From Yersinia ruckeri ATCC 29473 (GTDB lineage Bacteria; Pseudomonadota; Gammaproteobacteria; Enterobacterales; Enterobacteriaceae): a stretch of 64,000 nucleotides of DNA. The stretch spans positions 2,387,908-2,451,907 of the forward strand of contig NZ_KN150747.1 in the NCBI RefSeq assembly GCF_000754815.1, read 5' to 3'. A program made the translations under genes and the position numbers. Numbering within the stretch: the stretch's first letter is position 1; each line of letters begins with the position of its first letter. This document shows positions 29,214-38,450 of the stretch, piece by piece. Below the pieces are notes generated by a model. It had not been told where the DNA came from. It did not search any database and saw only the letters and a program-made list of their open reading frames with translations.

Positions 29214-29870
29214 ATGTATCAACATCGAGACTGGCAGGGCGCGTTGCTGGATTTTCCCGTGAGTAAAGTGATTTGTGTCGGCAGTAACTATGCGGATCAC
29301 ATTAAGGAAATGGGGAGTACTCAACCCACGGAACCGGTGCTGTTCATCAAACCTGAAACTGCACTGTGCGATATTCGTCAACCGGTGTCGATTCCGCAAA
29401 GTTTCGGCGCAGTGCATCATGAAGTGGAACTGGCGGTATTGATGGGTACTCCGCTAAAACAGGCGAATGAGGATCGGGTTGCCCGCGCGATTGCTGGTTA
29501 CGGTGTTGCGTTGGATTTGACGTTACGTGACCTACAAACCAGTTTGAAAAAGTCTGGGCAACCGTGGGAAAAAGCGAAAGCCTTTGACGGTTCTTGTCCT
29601 ATTTCCGGTTTTATTCCGGCGGCTGAATTTGGTGATGCGCAACAGGCCGATTTATTACTCAAGCTTAACGGAGAAGTCCGCCAAAAGGGCAATACACGGG
29701 ATATGATTACGCCGATCTTGCCGCTAATCTGTTATATCTCTCGTTTCTTTACCTTGCGCGCTGGCGATATTATCCTGACGGGAACGCCGCAGGGGGTCGG
29801 GCCGCTGACTTCTGGTGATATGCTGCAAATCGCAGTGAATGATAAAATGCTGAATACCCGTATTATTTGA
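29214..29870 (+). CDS. ycgM: Fumarylacetoacetate hydrolase family protein YcgM
   Basis: 218-residue FAH-family enzyme; relatives act as acylpyruvases or oxaloacetate decarboxylases. The ATG of MYQHRDWQGALLDFPVSK follows CAAGAGGGG; the open frame extends 29 codons upstream without similarity. Metal-ligand acidic residues are in HHEVELAVLMG and ALDLTLRDLQ; the substrate loop ends GTPQGVGPL. Between ycgL and ycgN, as in E. coli. The specific substrate is unproven. Confidence 0.92.
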   Translation: MYQHRDWQGALLDFPVSKVICVGSNYADHIKEMGSTQPTEPVLFIKPETALCDIRQPVSIPQSFGAVHHEVELAVLMGTPLKQANEDRVARAIAGYGVALDLTLRDLQTSLKKSGQPWEKAKAFDGSCPISGFIPAAEFGDAQQADLLLKLNGEVRQKGNTRDMITPILPLICYISRFFTLRAGDIILTGTPQGVGPLTSGDMLQIAVNDKMLNTRII

Positions 29871-29878
29871 TGATATTG

Positions 29879-29910
29879 GTTGCCATCCCAGACAGCGCGC
29901 GGGTGGCAAC
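29879..29910. terminator. Hairpin after ycgM
   Basis: GTTGCCA plus CCC pair with GGG plus TGGCAAC (one-base bulge) around an 11-base loop. No U-tract. Confidence 0.35.
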
Positions 29911-29975
29911 ACTTGCATCTTCGTGTCAAAACGACTATAAACACCCGCCATGAGTGATTAACACCGGATACCAAT

Positions 29976-30422
29976 ATGTCACAACTTCCTTTTTGGCAGC
30001 AAAGAACGCTGGCTGAAATGTCAGACGCAGAATGGGAATCTCTGTGCGATGGGTGCGGTCAATGCTGTTTAAACAAGCTGATTGACGAAGACACCGACGA
30101 AATTTATTTCACCAACGTTGCCTGTAATCAACTGAATATTAAAACCTGCGAGTGTCGAAATTATGAGCGCCGTTTTGAATATGAAGATGATTGCATCAAA
30201 TTAACGCGTGAAAATCTGGTGACCTTTGACTGGCTCCCGCATACTTGCGCCTATCGATTGGTTGGCGAGGGTAAAGACTTGCCCGCCTGGCATCCGCTAT
30301 TAACGGGTTCGAAAGCAGCAATGCACGGCGAACGTATCTCAGTACGCCATATCGCAGTACGAGAAAGCGAAGTGATCGACTGGCAAGACCATATCTTGAA
30401 CAAACCAAGCTGGGCTAGATAA
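29976..30422 (+). CDS. ycgN: YcgN family cysteine cluster protein (UPF0260)
   Basis: 148-residue protein of the YkgJ/UPF0260 group with the CDGCGQCC cluster near residue 28 and further cysteines in [10 protein letters not shown] and HTCAYRL, suggesting metal or Fe-S binding. Very close to recalled E. coli YcgN (ending [14 protein letters not shown]). The function is unknown. Immediately downstream is a scar of mobile DNA. Confidence 0.92.
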   Translation: MSQLPFWQQRTLAEMSDAEWESLCDGCGQCCLNKLIDEDTDEIYFTNVACNQLNIKTCECRNYERRFEYEDDCIKLTRENLVTFDWLPHTCAYRLVGEGKDLPAWHPLLTGSKAAMHGERISVRHIAVRESEVIDWQDHILNKPSWAR

Positions 30423-30486
30423 TTTATTGATTTGAATGTATTTTTTATTTACGGTGAAATCGCGTGGGGCATTGGTAGTGGATCCT

Positions 30487-30647
30487 GAGTTCATTATCAC
30501 CATCTGATCTCTATTGTTCTCGCTCATCCATTTGCCATAGACGCTGTAAACCATCTGGGCTGATGTATGGCTCATCTATGAAGCAACAAAGTTCGGATTG
30601 GCTCCCGAGCTTAGTGCCCAGCATGCAAAAGTATGCCTGTTTGAATT
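30487..30647 (-). pseudogene. Remnant of a phage-type tyrosine integrase (C-terminal end) with amber codon
   Basis: Read on the minus strand, one frame encodes NRHTFACWALSSGANPNF, VAS, a TAG stop at 30576-30578, then MSHTSAQMVYSVYGKWM and SENNRDQMVIMN. This is the C-terminal catalytic region of P2-like phage integrases (RHTFA...GANP...QMGHTSAQMVY...YGKWM); the TAG falls where those proteins usually have Gln (CAG to TAG). Nothing of the first two thirds of an integrase is present. No attachment-site duplication was identified. Confidence 0.7.
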
Positions 30648-30737
30648 CTTCAGTGAAATTCTTGACTGACATAAACACGCCTTCATTTAGCCTCCATTAT
30701 GAAGCAAAAAAGTGTCTACGAAACTCGGGTCTATTCA
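30640..30737 (-). mobile_element. Fragment of an IS3-family left end with the start of orfA
   Basis: On the minus strand from 30737 the sequence begins TGAATAGACCCGAGTTTCGT, resembling IS3-group terminal repeats, then AATGGAGGCTAAATG and an ATG at 30672 reading MSVKNFTEEFKQA, like the first residues of IS3-type OrfA. The frame then runs into the integrase remnant (overlap at TTCAAACAGGCA), so the two fragments appear fused by deletion. Confidence 0.5.
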
Positions 30738-30774
30738 ATCTGTTTATACCAATCTAGTTGATTAATATCTCATA

Positions 30775-30849
30775 TTAAGACTCTGTCAAATAAGAAAAAA
30801 TAAATACCGCTATTGCGACTGCAATCATCATTATGGTTGTACGTCTCAT
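30775..30849 (-). CDS. 24-aa single-helix membrane protein, YoaJ-like
   Basis: A 24-codon ORF with a strong ribosome site (CGGAGAG, 5-6 bases before ATG). The product starts MRRTTIMMIAVAIAVF and ends SYLTES: a basic N-terminus followed by one hydrophobic helix. It resembles the recalled E. coli small membrane protein YoaJ (MKKTTIIMMGVAIIVV...) at 9 or 10 of the first 16 positions. Short proteins align easily, so orthology is tentative, but the start signal and composition support a real gene. Confidence 0.55.
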   Translation of the reverse strand: MRRTTIMMIAVAIAVFIFSYLTES

Positions 30850-31084
30850 GTCGACTCTCCGTTTTCTGGGCTGAATGGAGTTATTCTACTGTGCATAGAC
30901 AAAAAGCCATAATCCGTTCTATTAAACTGATAAATAACTGTGCGATAAGTAGGCTTCTCAGGTGCCCAAGTCCGGTATTATTTGTATTTCCGATCGCCAT
31001 CGTTTAGTGCACCCATGACATTTTTTACCTGTTGAATCTGATGTGACATAATGAGGCTAAGATTAAAATGATAAGCAGGATACA

Positions 31085-31435
31085 ATGAAAAAACTTAAAT
31101 TGGCCCTTTACCTCTGCGGCCTGTCAGTTGCTATATGTGGACTGTCCGCTCCTGCCCAAGCTTCACCCTTAATGCGTTTACAGTGCGTGACAGATAGCGG
31201 AACAAAGTTAAACGCTTTGCTGGATGGGCCAAATCAACAGTTAACTATTGATGGTGCCATTTTCCAATTTACAGAAATTAAAAATGATAGCGCAGGCGAG
31301 CGTCTATTGTTTCAAAGAGCGGTCGATGACAGTCGCTATCAAGCGGCATTAAACATCAGTTCTTCACCGATCCTGCTAGATTTGGTAAACGGTGATAAGA
31401 CACTAAATTTCAGTTGTCAGAGTTTTAAAGCCTGA
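31085..31435 (+). CDS. Hypothetical secreted protein with two mature cysteines
   Basis: 116 residues with a clear Sec signal peptide (MKKLKLALYLCGLSVAICGL, cleavage after SAPAQA). The mature part is about 90 residues with cysteines only at LQC near its start and FSC near its end, suggesting one disulfide joining the two termini. I do not recognise the family. An AGGA ribosome site lies 5 bases upstream. It converges on dsbB, which maintains the disulfide-forming system, but the shared terminator argues against co-transcription. Confidence 0.75.
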   Translation: MKKLKLALYLCGLSVAICGLSAPAQASPLMRLQCVTDSGTKLNALLDGPNQQLTIDGAIFQFTEIKNDSAGERLLFQRAVDDSRYQAALNISSSPILLDLVNGDKTLNFSCQSFKA

Positions 31436-31480
31436 ACCAGGTGAACCATGGTGCGCAGAGTTTGACGGTAATATTATTCT

Positions 31481-31518
31481 AAAATGATAAAGGTGCCATT
31501 TGGCACCTTTATCATTTT
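31481..31518. terminator. Perfect 18-bp bidirectional terminator
   Basis: AAAATGATAAAGGTGCCA and its exact complement are separated by only two T. A/T runs at both ends serve the secreted-protein gene (+) and dsbB (-). Confidence 0.9.
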
Positions 31519-31534
31519 CAGAACTCACCGTTTC

Positions 31535-32065
31535 TTATCGATTAAATAGACCACGTCTTTTGGGTTTAACAAATTGACTGATCAGAACCAATATAGCGAC
31601 GATCAGATAGGCGGCAAAGACACCGACTAACCACTGAGGCATTTCAAGGGATAAGAAGGACCACTGTTTTACTGAACAGTCACCGCTAGCAAGGAAAACG
31701 GAAGGCAACCATTTGTCTAACGGTAACCAAGATGGAAAGTTGACAAAGAAATCACAGGTTGCAAATGGCGAAGGATTCAGTTGCAGCATGGTGTGTTCCC
31801 ATGCCAGTTTGACACCTTCCCATGCGCTGTAAATCCACAATGCAATCGCCAAATAGCGTAGCGGAGATTTAGGCGCAATAGCACCGAGCAGTGAAGCACC
31901 AAGAATGCCAAATAATGCAACGCGTTCATAAATACACATCACACAAGGCTGTAATCGCATGACGTGTTGAAAATAGAGCGCGGTCAACTCAAGTGAAAGT
32001 GCAGTCAAGGCCATTAAAAGCCAAGCACCGCGCCCTTGGGAGCAGCGGTTAAAAAATTGCAACAT
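31535..32065 (-). CDS. dsbB: Disulfide bond formation protein DsbB
   Basis: Inner-membrane quinone reductase that reoxidises DsbA. 176 residues with four transmembrane helices, the first periplasmic redox pair in [11 protein letters not shown] (C41/C44) and the second pair in FATCDFF and SGDCSVK. Length equals E. coli DsbB. Downstream of nhaB on the same strand, as in E. coli. Confidence 0.96.
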   Translation of the reverse strand: MLQFFNRCSQGRGAWLLMALTALSLELTALYFQHVMRLQPCVMCIYERVALFGILGASLLGAIAPKSPLRYLAIALWIYSAWEGVKLAWEHTMLQLNPSPFATCDFFVNFPSWLPLDKWLPSVFLASGDCSVKQWSFLSLEMPQWLVGVFAAYLIVAILVLISQFVKPKRRGLFNR

Positions 32066-32220
32066 ATCTTTCTATTCCATGCAGTAAGCAATTGTAGTGG
32101 CAGTGTAAACCAATTCTTCATTGCTGCCAGCTACCCGGCGACGAAATGACGCGAAAATCATCGGTTTGTCGCTTGGGCTGCGATTTAGCGGATAAAAATT
32201 CATCTTTAATTCAGATGATG

Positions 32221-32274
32221 GCATTCTCAGCCAGCCCAATAGTAAAAGTGTAGGGCTGGCGAGTGGCAGAATGC
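32221..32274 (-). other. Two-tier inverted repeat between nhaB and dsbB
   Basis: Outer arms GCATTCT/AGAATGC and inner arms GCCAGCCC/GGGCTGGC form a long stem with a 15-base loop, right after the nhaB stop. There is no U-tract; it may act as an mRNA stability element or a weak terminator in the nhaB-dsbB unit. Confidence 0.5.
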
Positions 32275-32280
32275 AAGAAA

Positions 32281-33855
32281 TCAGTGTGCAATCATCGTAG
32301 TGTGAATCACTTCTGGTAATCTGATCAGGCCGGATTGTGTGAGTAAATCGGTCATAGGGACTAATGCAAACTCGACACAAAGCAGGCCAACCAGAGTCAT
32401 CACAATAGTATATGGCAAGGCCATATACACCATGCGACCGTAAGACAGGCGTATAAGCGGAGCCAGCGCTGAGGTTAACAGGAATAAAAAGGCGGCCTGA
32501 CCATTTGGTGTTGCGACGGATGGCAAATTGGTGCCGGTATTAATGGCAACGGCTAGCAGTTCGAATTGTTGCAGGGAAATAACACCCTGTTCGAATGCGG
32601 TTCGTGCTTCGTTGATATAGACAGTGCCGACAAAAACATTATCTGAAACGGATGAAAGCAGGCCGTTAAACAGATAAAACAGTGAGAGCTGGGCAGAAGG
32701 TGAGGCTTGTAACACAAACTGGATAATCGGCGTAAACAGATGCTGCTCGATAATGACGGCGACTACGGCAAAAAATACGGTTAATAATGCGGTAAACGGT
32801 AGTGCTTCCTGGAATGCTTTACCGAGGGCATGTTCATTGGTTACACCGCACAGAGAGGTTGCCAGAATAATAACCGACAGCCCGATCAACCCGACTTCAG
32901 CCAAATGAAAGGCCAAAGCCAATACCAGCCAGACACCGATTAGTGCCTGGACAATGAGTTTCATTTTGTCCTGACGAGTGCGTTTTGCCGTAGTTTGGCG
33001 GTCGTATTCTTTCAGTATTTGCTGCACGCGATCCGGCAGTTCTGCGCCATAACCAAACAGTTTGAAACGTTCAACACACAGGCAAACCAGCAGGCCACAA
33101 ATAAAGACCGGTAAAGAAACTGGCAACATGCGGATAAAGAAATCGAAGAAATTCCAGCCAGCGCTTTTGGCTATAATCAGATTTTGCGGCTCGCCTACCA
33201 TTGTCATAACGCCACCCAGAGCGGTGCCGACGCCAGCATGCATCATCAGGCTGCGTAAAAAACTGCGGAACTGTTCGAGAGTTTTGCGATGTTCCTGTGA
33301 ATCAATCCAGCTGTCATCGGCGATGTCCTTATCACTGTGATTGGAGGCAACATGGTGATAAATCGTGTAAAAACCAACAGATACGCTGATCACTACGGCA
33401 ATAACGGTTAGGGCATCCAGAAATGCCGAGAGAAATGCCGAGGCAAGGCAAAATGCCAGAGACAGGATTATTTTTGAACGGATATTCAGTAGCAGCTTGG
33501 TGAAAACAAATAGCAGCAACTGCTTCATAAAATAGATACCGGCAACCATAAAGATTAATAGCAGCAGGACTTCAAGATTGTTGGCAATTTCCTCGGCGAC
33601 CTGATGCGGGCTGGTCATGCCAATAATGATGGCCTGTATCGCCAGCAGCCCACCGGGTTGTAGTGGGTAGCATTTTAAAGCCATTGCCAGCGTGAAAATA
33701 AACTCGACGACCAACATCCAACCCGCAACGAAAGGGCTTATCAGGAAAAAGACAATAGGATTGATGATTAGAAAGCCAAGAATGGCTATTTTGTACCAGT
33801 CGGGAGAGTTGCCGAGAAAATTCTTAATCAGTGCCTGTTTATTGGTCATATCCAT
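32281..33855 (-). CDS. nhaB: Na+/H+ antiporter NhaB
   Basis: Inner-membrane sodium/proton antiporter of 524 residues with about 12 hydrophobic helices. The N-terminal [17 protein letters not shown] and the conserved [20 protein letters not shown] and [15 protein letters not shown] blocks are typical of NhaB rather than NhaA. The start at 33855 (MDMTNKQ) could also be the ATG two codons later. Divergent from fadR, with dsbB downstream, as in E. coli. Confidence 0.94.
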   Translation of the reverse strand: MDMTNKQALIKNFLGNSPDWYKIAILGFLIINPIVFFLISPFVAGWMLVVEFIFTLAMALKCYPLQPGGLLAIQAIIIGMTSPHQVAEEIANNLEVLLLLIFMVAGIYFMKQLLLFVFTKLLLNIRSKIILSLAFCLASAFLSAFLDALTVIAVVISVSVGFYTIYHHVASNHSDKDIADDSWIDSQEHRKTLEQFRSFLRSLMMHAGVGTALGGVMTMVGEPQNLIIAKSAGWNFFDFFIRMLPVSLPVFICGLLVCLCVERFKLFGYGAELPDRVQQILKEYDRQTTAKRTRQDKMKLIVQALIGVWLVLALAFHLAEVGLIGLSVIILATSLCGVTNEHALGKAFQEALPFTALLTVFFAVVAVIIEQHLFTPIIQFVLQASPSAQLSLFYLFNGLLSSVSDNVFVGTVYINEARTAFEQGVISLQQFELLAVAINTGTNLPSVATPNGQAAFLFLLTSALAPLIRLSYGRMVYMALPYTIVMTLVGLLCVEFALVPMTDLLTQSGLIRLPEVIHTTMIAH

Positions 33856-34041
33856 TATGAGTAATGATCCCCGTTATTTTGCTGTGATTCCGTTAATGAT
33901 CAAGGTTAAGGCTTACTTTACGCAAGCGGTTTAATGGTTTTTCGAATAACTAGCGAAGACGGTATTCTGCATGATTTTCACCACTTTATGACCGCTTTCA
34001 CCAATTGTTCTACTGCGGCGCTATATCATATACGGTCGGTC

Positions 34042-34050
34042 TGGTATAAT
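34042..34050 (+). promoter_or_regulatory. Extended -10 promoter for fadR
   Basis: TGGTATAAT fits the extended -10 consensus (TGnTATAAT) with no clear -35, 48 bases upstream of the fadR ATG. Confidence 0.5.
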
Positions 34051-34097
34051 ACGCGCTATTAAATTGCTGATAAATATCGCTACGGAACGTCACACAC

Positions 34098-34817
34098 ATG
34101 GTTATAAAGGCGCAAAGTCCTGCCGGTTTCGCGGAAGAGTACATTATTGAAAGTATTTGGAATAATCGCTTCCCTCCAGGATCTATTTTGCCCGCGGAGC
34201 GTGAACTTTCAGAACTCATCGGGGTAACCAGAACGACATTGCGCGAAGTATTGCAACGTCTGGCCCGCGACGGATGGTTAACCATTCAGCACGGTAAGCC
34301 TACTAAAGTAAACAATTTTTGGGAGACATCGGGTCTTAATATCCTTGAGACGCTGGCTCGTCTGGATCACGACAGTGTCCCTCAATTGATAGATAACTTA
34401 CTGGCTGTAAGAACGAATATTGCCTCAATTTTTGTGCGAACTGCGTTCCGCCAGCATCCTGATCAGGCGTTGGATATTTTAGCTAAAGCCGCTGAAGTAG
34501 AAGATCACGCTGAAGCGTTTACTGCGCTGGACTATGGTATTTTCCGTGGTTTGGCATTTGCTTCAGGTAATCCGATTTACGGTTTGATTCTGAACGGATT
34601 GAAAGGTCTGTATACCCGTGTTGGTCGTTATTATTTCTCCAATCCGGAAGCACGCAAGCTGGCGCTGAGTTTTTACAGCCAGTTGGCTGGGTTGTGTGAA
34701 ACTCAGTCTTATGATCAGGTAATGGAATGCCTGCGTAACTATGGGAAAGAAAGTGGTGCGATCTGGCACAGTATGCAAGGCACCATGCCGAGTGATTTGG
34801 CCGAAGTTCGCCGTTAG
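34098..34817 (+). CDS. fadR: Fatty acid metabolism regulator FadR
   Basis: GntR-family regulator that represses beta-oxidation genes such as fadD and activates unsaturated fatty acid synthesis, released from DNA by long-chain acyl-CoA. 239 residues, equal to E. coli. The winged helix-turn-helix ([20 protein letters not shown]) is at about residues 30-50 and the acyl-CoA-binding C-terminal domain includes [13 protein letters not shown]. The matching operator is before fadD at 23054 in this window. Confidence 0.97.
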   Translation: MVIKAQSPAGFAEEYIIESIWNNRFPPGSILPAERELSELIGVTRTTLREVLQRLARDGWLTIQHGKPTKVNNFWETSGLNILETLARLDHDSVPQLIDNLLAVRTNIASIFVRTAFRQHPDQALDILAKAAEVEDHAEAFTALDYGIFRGLAFASGNPIYGLILNGLKGLYTRVGRYYFSNPEARKLALSFYSQLAGLCETQSYDQVMECLRNYGKESGAIWHSMQGTMPSDLAEVRR

Positions 34818-34838
34818 TCGAACCTAGTTAAACGCAAA

Positions 34839-34855
34839 AGGGGCCGTTGGCCCCT
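34839..34855. terminator. GC hairpin before repeat copy B
   Basis: AGGGGCC-GTT-GGCCCCT, perfect 7-bp stem 22 bases after the fadR stop. No U-tract. Nearly the same hairpin precedes copy C. Confidence 0.55.
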
Positions 34856-34860
34856 AGAGG

Positions 34861-34980
34861 TTAATGACAAAGTGCTCACTGCGGTGAAAACCGCTAGATC
34901 ATCAAGACGTCGTGCATACGTCCTTGTCGGCTCGTTCCGCACCCGAGATCGCAGGATCGAGGTTTGTCAGCAGTCTGAAG
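34861..34980 (+). repeat. Dispersed intergenic repeat, copy B
   Basis: Begins TTAATGACAAAGTG, continues GCGGTGAAAACCG, ATACGTCCTTGTCGGCTCGT, GAGATCGCAGGATCGAGG and ends GTCAGCAGTCTGAAGG. Lacks the central part found in copies C and D. Lies between convergent fadR and ycgB and is bracketed by two near-identical hairpins. Confidence 0.8.
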
Positions 34981-34995
34981 GAGCCGTTGGCTCCT
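34979..34995. terminator. GC hairpin after repeat copy B
   Basis: AGGAGCC-GTT-GGCTCCT, the same stem and loop as the hairpin at 34839-34855 with one compensating pair change. Followed by a weakly T-rich stretch. Confidence 0.5.
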
Positions 34996-35015
34996 ATCTC
35001 GATGGTTGTTTTGAA

Positions 35016-35046
35016 CCGTCCAAATTGCAAGAATCATTTTGGACGG
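35016..35046. terminator. Hairpin near the ycgB 3' end
   Basis: CCGTCCAAA pairs with TTTGGACGG around a 13-base loop, 10 bases beyond the ycgB stop on the minus strand. No U-tract. Confidence 0.45.
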
Positions 35047-35055
35047 CATGCTGAA

Positions 35056-36591
35056 TTACAATTTGCTTTGCCTTGCTGGTGTGCTTTCCAACAGCTCACT
35101 ACTGCCATCTTCATTAAGCTGTTCAATATGGACATCAAATCCCCAGAGACGATGAATATGTTTCATCACTTCCCGGCGGCTTTTATCCAGTGGAGCACGA
35201 TCCTGCGGGATATAACGTAATGTCAGCGAACGATCGCCGCGCAGATTTACATTCCACACCTGAATATTCGGTTCATGATTGCTAAGGTTATATTGGGCTG
35301 ATAGTTCATTGCGAATCGCTCGATAGCCTTCTTCATTATGAATAGCCGAAATCTCCAGATAATTATTCTTGTCGTCGTCCAATACGGTAAATAGCCGAAA
35401 GTCGCGCATGACTTTTGGCGAGAGAAACTGACTGATAAAGCTTTCGTCTTTAAAATCACGCATGGCGAAATGTAGCGTCTCTAGCCAGTCCGAACCGGCA
35501 ATATCGGGGAACCAGTAGCGATCTTCTTCAGTGGGTGACTGACAGATACGCTTAATGTCCTGAAACATAGCAAAACCCAGCGCGTAGGGGTTTATTCCAC
35601 TGTAATAAGGGCTGTTATAGGCGGGTTGATAGACCACATTGGTATGACTATGAAGAAACTCCATCATAAAGCGGTCAGTGACTCGGCCTTCATCGTAGAG
35701 ATGATTTAAAATGGTGTAGTGCCAAAACGTAGCCCAACCTTCATTCATAACCTGGGTTTGTTTTTGCGGATAGAAGTACTGACTGATTTTTCGCACAATC
35801 CGCAGCACTTCTCGTTGCCATGATTCCAGCAAAGGTGCATTTTTCTCCATAAAATAGAGAATGTTTTCCTGTGGCTCACTGGGGTAGCGCAGTGCTTCCG
35901 CCTGAGTTTCTTCCCGGGCAATGCGTGGCAGGGTTTTCCATAGCGAATTCACCTGACTTTGTAGATATTCTTCTCGGCTTTTTTGCCGTGCTTTCTCTTC
36001 CTGCAATGAAATTTTTTGCGGTCGCTTGTAGCGATCAACGCCATAGTTCATCAGGGCGTGGCAGGAGTCCAGTAGACGCTCAACTTCTTCAACACCGTAA
36101 CGCTCTTCGCATTCACTGATGTAGTGACGGGCAAACAGCAGATAATCGACGATAGAACTGGCATCGGTCCAAGTGCGGAAAAGATAATTATTTTTGAAGA
36201 AAGAATTGTGGCCATAACAGGCATGAGCCATGACTAATGCCTGCATGGTAATTGTATTCTCTTCCATTAAATAGGCGATACAAGGATTGGAATTAATGAC
36301 GATTTCATAGGCCAAGCCTTGTTGACCATGTTTATATTTCTGTTCTGTTTCGATAAATTTTTTACCGAACGACCAGTGAGTATAATTGATTGGCATCCCG
36401 ATACTGGAATAGGCATCCATCATCTGTTCCGAGGTAATGACCTCGATTTGATGTGGATAGGTATCCAACCGGTAATGTTTTGCAACCCGATCTATCTGCT
36501 CCAGATAGACCTGCAACAGTTCGAAAGTCCAGTCTGGTCCGTCAGTCAGACGCTTTTCTTGCACGCCCGTTTTTTCAGTTGAAGTTGTCAT
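35056..36591 (-). CDS. ycgB: SpoVR family protein YcgB
   Basis: 511-residue homologue of Bacillus SpoVR; in E. coli YcgB is an RpoS-linked stress protein genetically tied to YeaG and YeaH, whose genes are also in this window. The ATG of MTTSTEKTGVQEKRLTDGP is preceded by GAGGGTG; the open frame runs 27 codons further without similarity. Conserved segments HACYGHNSFFKNNYLF, MNEGWATFWHYTI (possible metal site) and ALGFAMFQDIKRI are present. The biochemical activity is unknown. Confidence 0.94.
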   Translation of the reverse strand: MTTSTEKTGVQEKRLTDGPDWTFELLQVYLEQIDRVAKHYRLDTYPHQIEVITSEQMMDAYSSIGMPINYTHWSFGKKFIETEQKYKHGQQGLAYEIVINSNPCIAYLMEENTITMQALVMAHACYGHNSFFKNNYLFRTWTDASSIVDYLLFARHYISECEERYGVEEVERLLDSCHALMNYGVDRYKRPQKISLQEEKARQKSREEYLQSQVNSLWKTLPRIAREETQAEALRYPSEPQENILYFMEKNAPLLESWQREVLRIVRKISQYFYPQKQTQVMNEGWATFWHYTILNHLYDEGRVTDRFMMEFLHSHTNVVYQPAYNSPYYSGINPYALGFAMFQDIKRICQSPTEEDRYWFPDIAGSDWLETLHFAMRDFKDESFISQFLSPKVMRDFRLFTVLDDDKNNYLEISAIHNEEGYRAIRNELSAQYNLSNHEPNIQVWNVNLRGDRSLTLRYIPQDRAPLDKSRREVMKHIHRLWGFDVHIEQLNEDGSSELLESTPARQSKL

Positions 36592-37050
36592 CAGCGCACC
36601 CTCACGGTTTAACATCCGGCCAAATACGTGTCCCTTGCATAATCCTAGCTCAATCTGAACAAACTGAGGCACGGCAAGACCTTATGTCAATATAGTTTAT
36701 TTCTCATGCATCAGTAGTATCATCTTATTGTGTTATTTTACGATATATAATTCTGTATAAATGATTATTTATCAGAATAAAAATCTGATAAATACCGATT
36801 GTGCCATACGCGAATCATCTGTTTTATAAATAGATAAATTAAAAATTTTTCAACATTACCCCGTTTTTTAGCGAGAAAAACGAGTATTATCGCCAGTTAT
36901 GTAAATCACTTGAAAATAAATGGGATTTAAATATAAATTAATTGTGAACAAACTCACAATCCATGATTAATTTGTTGGCTGGTTTTTTACACTGGGTTAA
37001 CTTTCTGTCAGCAGAATATTATGCTTTATGTATCGTCGGCGGAGTAAGGT
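36592..37050. other. Divergent ycgB-dadA promoter region
   Basis: 459 bp, strongly AT-rich between 36690 and 36940. It holds a perfect CRP half-site palindrome (listed separately) and the dadA ribosome site GGAGTAAGGT. No ORF or RNA recognised. Lrp control, known for E. coli dadAX, is plausible given the A/T tracts but cannot be shown. Confidence 0.5.
36943..36958. promoter_or_regulatory. CRP-cAMP binding site upstream of dadA
   Basis: TGTGAACAAACTCACA is an exact TGTGA-N6-TCACA palindrome, 93 bases before the dadA ATG. E. coli dadAX is known to be CRP-dependent. Confidence 0.8.
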
Positions 37051-38355
37051 ATGCGCATTATCATTTTGGGAAGTGGTGTCGTGGGAGTGGCCAGTGCCTG
37101 GTACCTGGCAAAAGAAGGCCATGAGGTTACGGTTATTGATCGTCAACCAGGTCCCGCTCAGGAGACCAGTGCAGCCAATGCTGGGCAGATCTCGCCGGGT
37201 TACGCCGCACCTTGGGCCGCACCGGGAGTACCACTGAAGGCCATCAAGTGGATGTTTCAGCGTCATGCGCCCTTGGCGGTTCGCTTGGATGGTAGCAGCT
37301 TCCAACTGCGCTGGATGTGGCAAATGCTGAAAAACTGTAGCACTTCCCATTATATGACCAATAAAAGCCGCATGGTGCGACTGGCCGAATACAGCCGCGA
37401 CTGCCTGAAGGATTTGCGTGAAGATACCGGCATTCAATATGAAGGTCGTCAAGGTGGAACGCTACAGTTGTTCCGTACCGCGCAACAATTTGATAGTGCC
37501 ACAAAAGACATTGCCGTACTGACGGATGCCGGAGTGCCATACCAATTACTGACGGCAGAACAGTTATCCACCATCGAGCCTGCATTGGCTAAAGTTGCCG
37601 ATAAATTAACTGGCGGTTTACGTTTACCCAACGATGAAACCGGTGATTGCCGTATATTTACCGAGCAATTGGCCAAAATGGCCGAAGCGGCAGGGGTGAA
37701 GTTTATGTTCAACCGCACCGTGGATAAAGTGTTGGTGGATGGTAACCAGATTATCGGCGTGCTGTGCGGCAATGAGGTGATTAAAGGTGACGCTTATGTT
37801 GTCGCTTTTGGTTCTTACTCGACCGCTTTATTGGACGGATTGGTTTCTATCCCAGTGTATCCATTAAAAGGCTATTCATTGACGATCCCGATTATCGACC
37901 CTGCTGCTGCACCGCGCTCTACCGTATTGGATGAAACCTACAAAATTGCCATTACTCGTTTTGACGATCGTATCCGCGTGGGAGGAATGGCGGAAATCGT
38001 CGGTTTCAATACGCAACTGGAACAGGCTCGCCGCGAAACGCTGGAAATGGTAGTGCAGGATTTATATCCCGACGCTGGCAAAGTGGAGCAAGCGACTTTC
38101 TGGACAGGGTTGCGCCCAATGACACCAGACGGTACGCCGATTGTCGGGCGAACCCAGTATAAAAACCTGTATCTTAATACTGGCCACGGTACGCTGGGTT
38201 GGACAATGGCCTGTGGCTCAGGGCAACTGTTGGCGGATATTATTTCTGGCCGACAAACCACCATCGCAGCTGATGATTTGTCGGTCGCTCGCTACCGCCC
38301 GGGGTTTCATCCAGTGAGTGGTACAACGCTACATACTGCCCGTTCATTCCGTTAA
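37051..38355 (+). CDS. dadA: D-amino acid dehydrogenase small subunit DadA
   Basis: FAD-dependent membrane-associated dehydrogenase that converts D-alanine to pyruvate. 434 residues. The FAD-binding GxGxxG is at the N-terminus ([20 protein letters not shown]), with further DAO-family blocks [20 protein letters not shown] and the C-terminal [16 protein letters not shown]. Operon partner dadX starts 95 bp downstream. Confidence 0.96.
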   Translation: MRIIILGSGVVGVASAWYLAKEGHEVTVIDRQPGPAQETSAANAGQISPGYAAPWAAPGVPLKAIKWMFQRHAPLAVRLDGSSFQLRWMWQMLKNCSTSHYMTNKSRMVRLAEYSRDCLKDLREDTGIQYEGRQGGTLQLFRTAQQFDSATKDIAVLTDAGVPYQLLTAEQLSTIEPALAKVADKLTGGLRLPNDETGDCRIFTEQLAKMAEAAGVKFMFNRTVDKVLVDGNQIIGVLCGNEVIKGDAYVVAFGSYSTALLDGLVSIPVYPLKGYSLTIPIIDPAAAPRSTVLDETYKIAITRFDDRIRVGGMAEIVGFNTQLEQARRETLEMVVQDLYPDAGKVEQATFWTGLRPMTPDGTPIVGRTQYKNLYLNTGHGTLGWTMACGSGQLLADIISGRQTTIAADDLSVARYRPGFHPVSGTTLHTARSFR

Positions 38356-38450
38356 GTTCCTTAATGACCTGCCAGGAGGGCAGCCCAGTGCTGACCGCCT
38401 TGGTGTGCGCCTGCAACTCATAAAATAAATATCCGTTAAAAGGAACACAC

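Noticed and set aside
30511-30672. Intact 53-codon ORF on the minus strand starting MSVKNFTEEFKQA
   Set aside because: Treated as a fusion of an IS3 orfA start with out-of-frame integrase sequence, not a functional gene.
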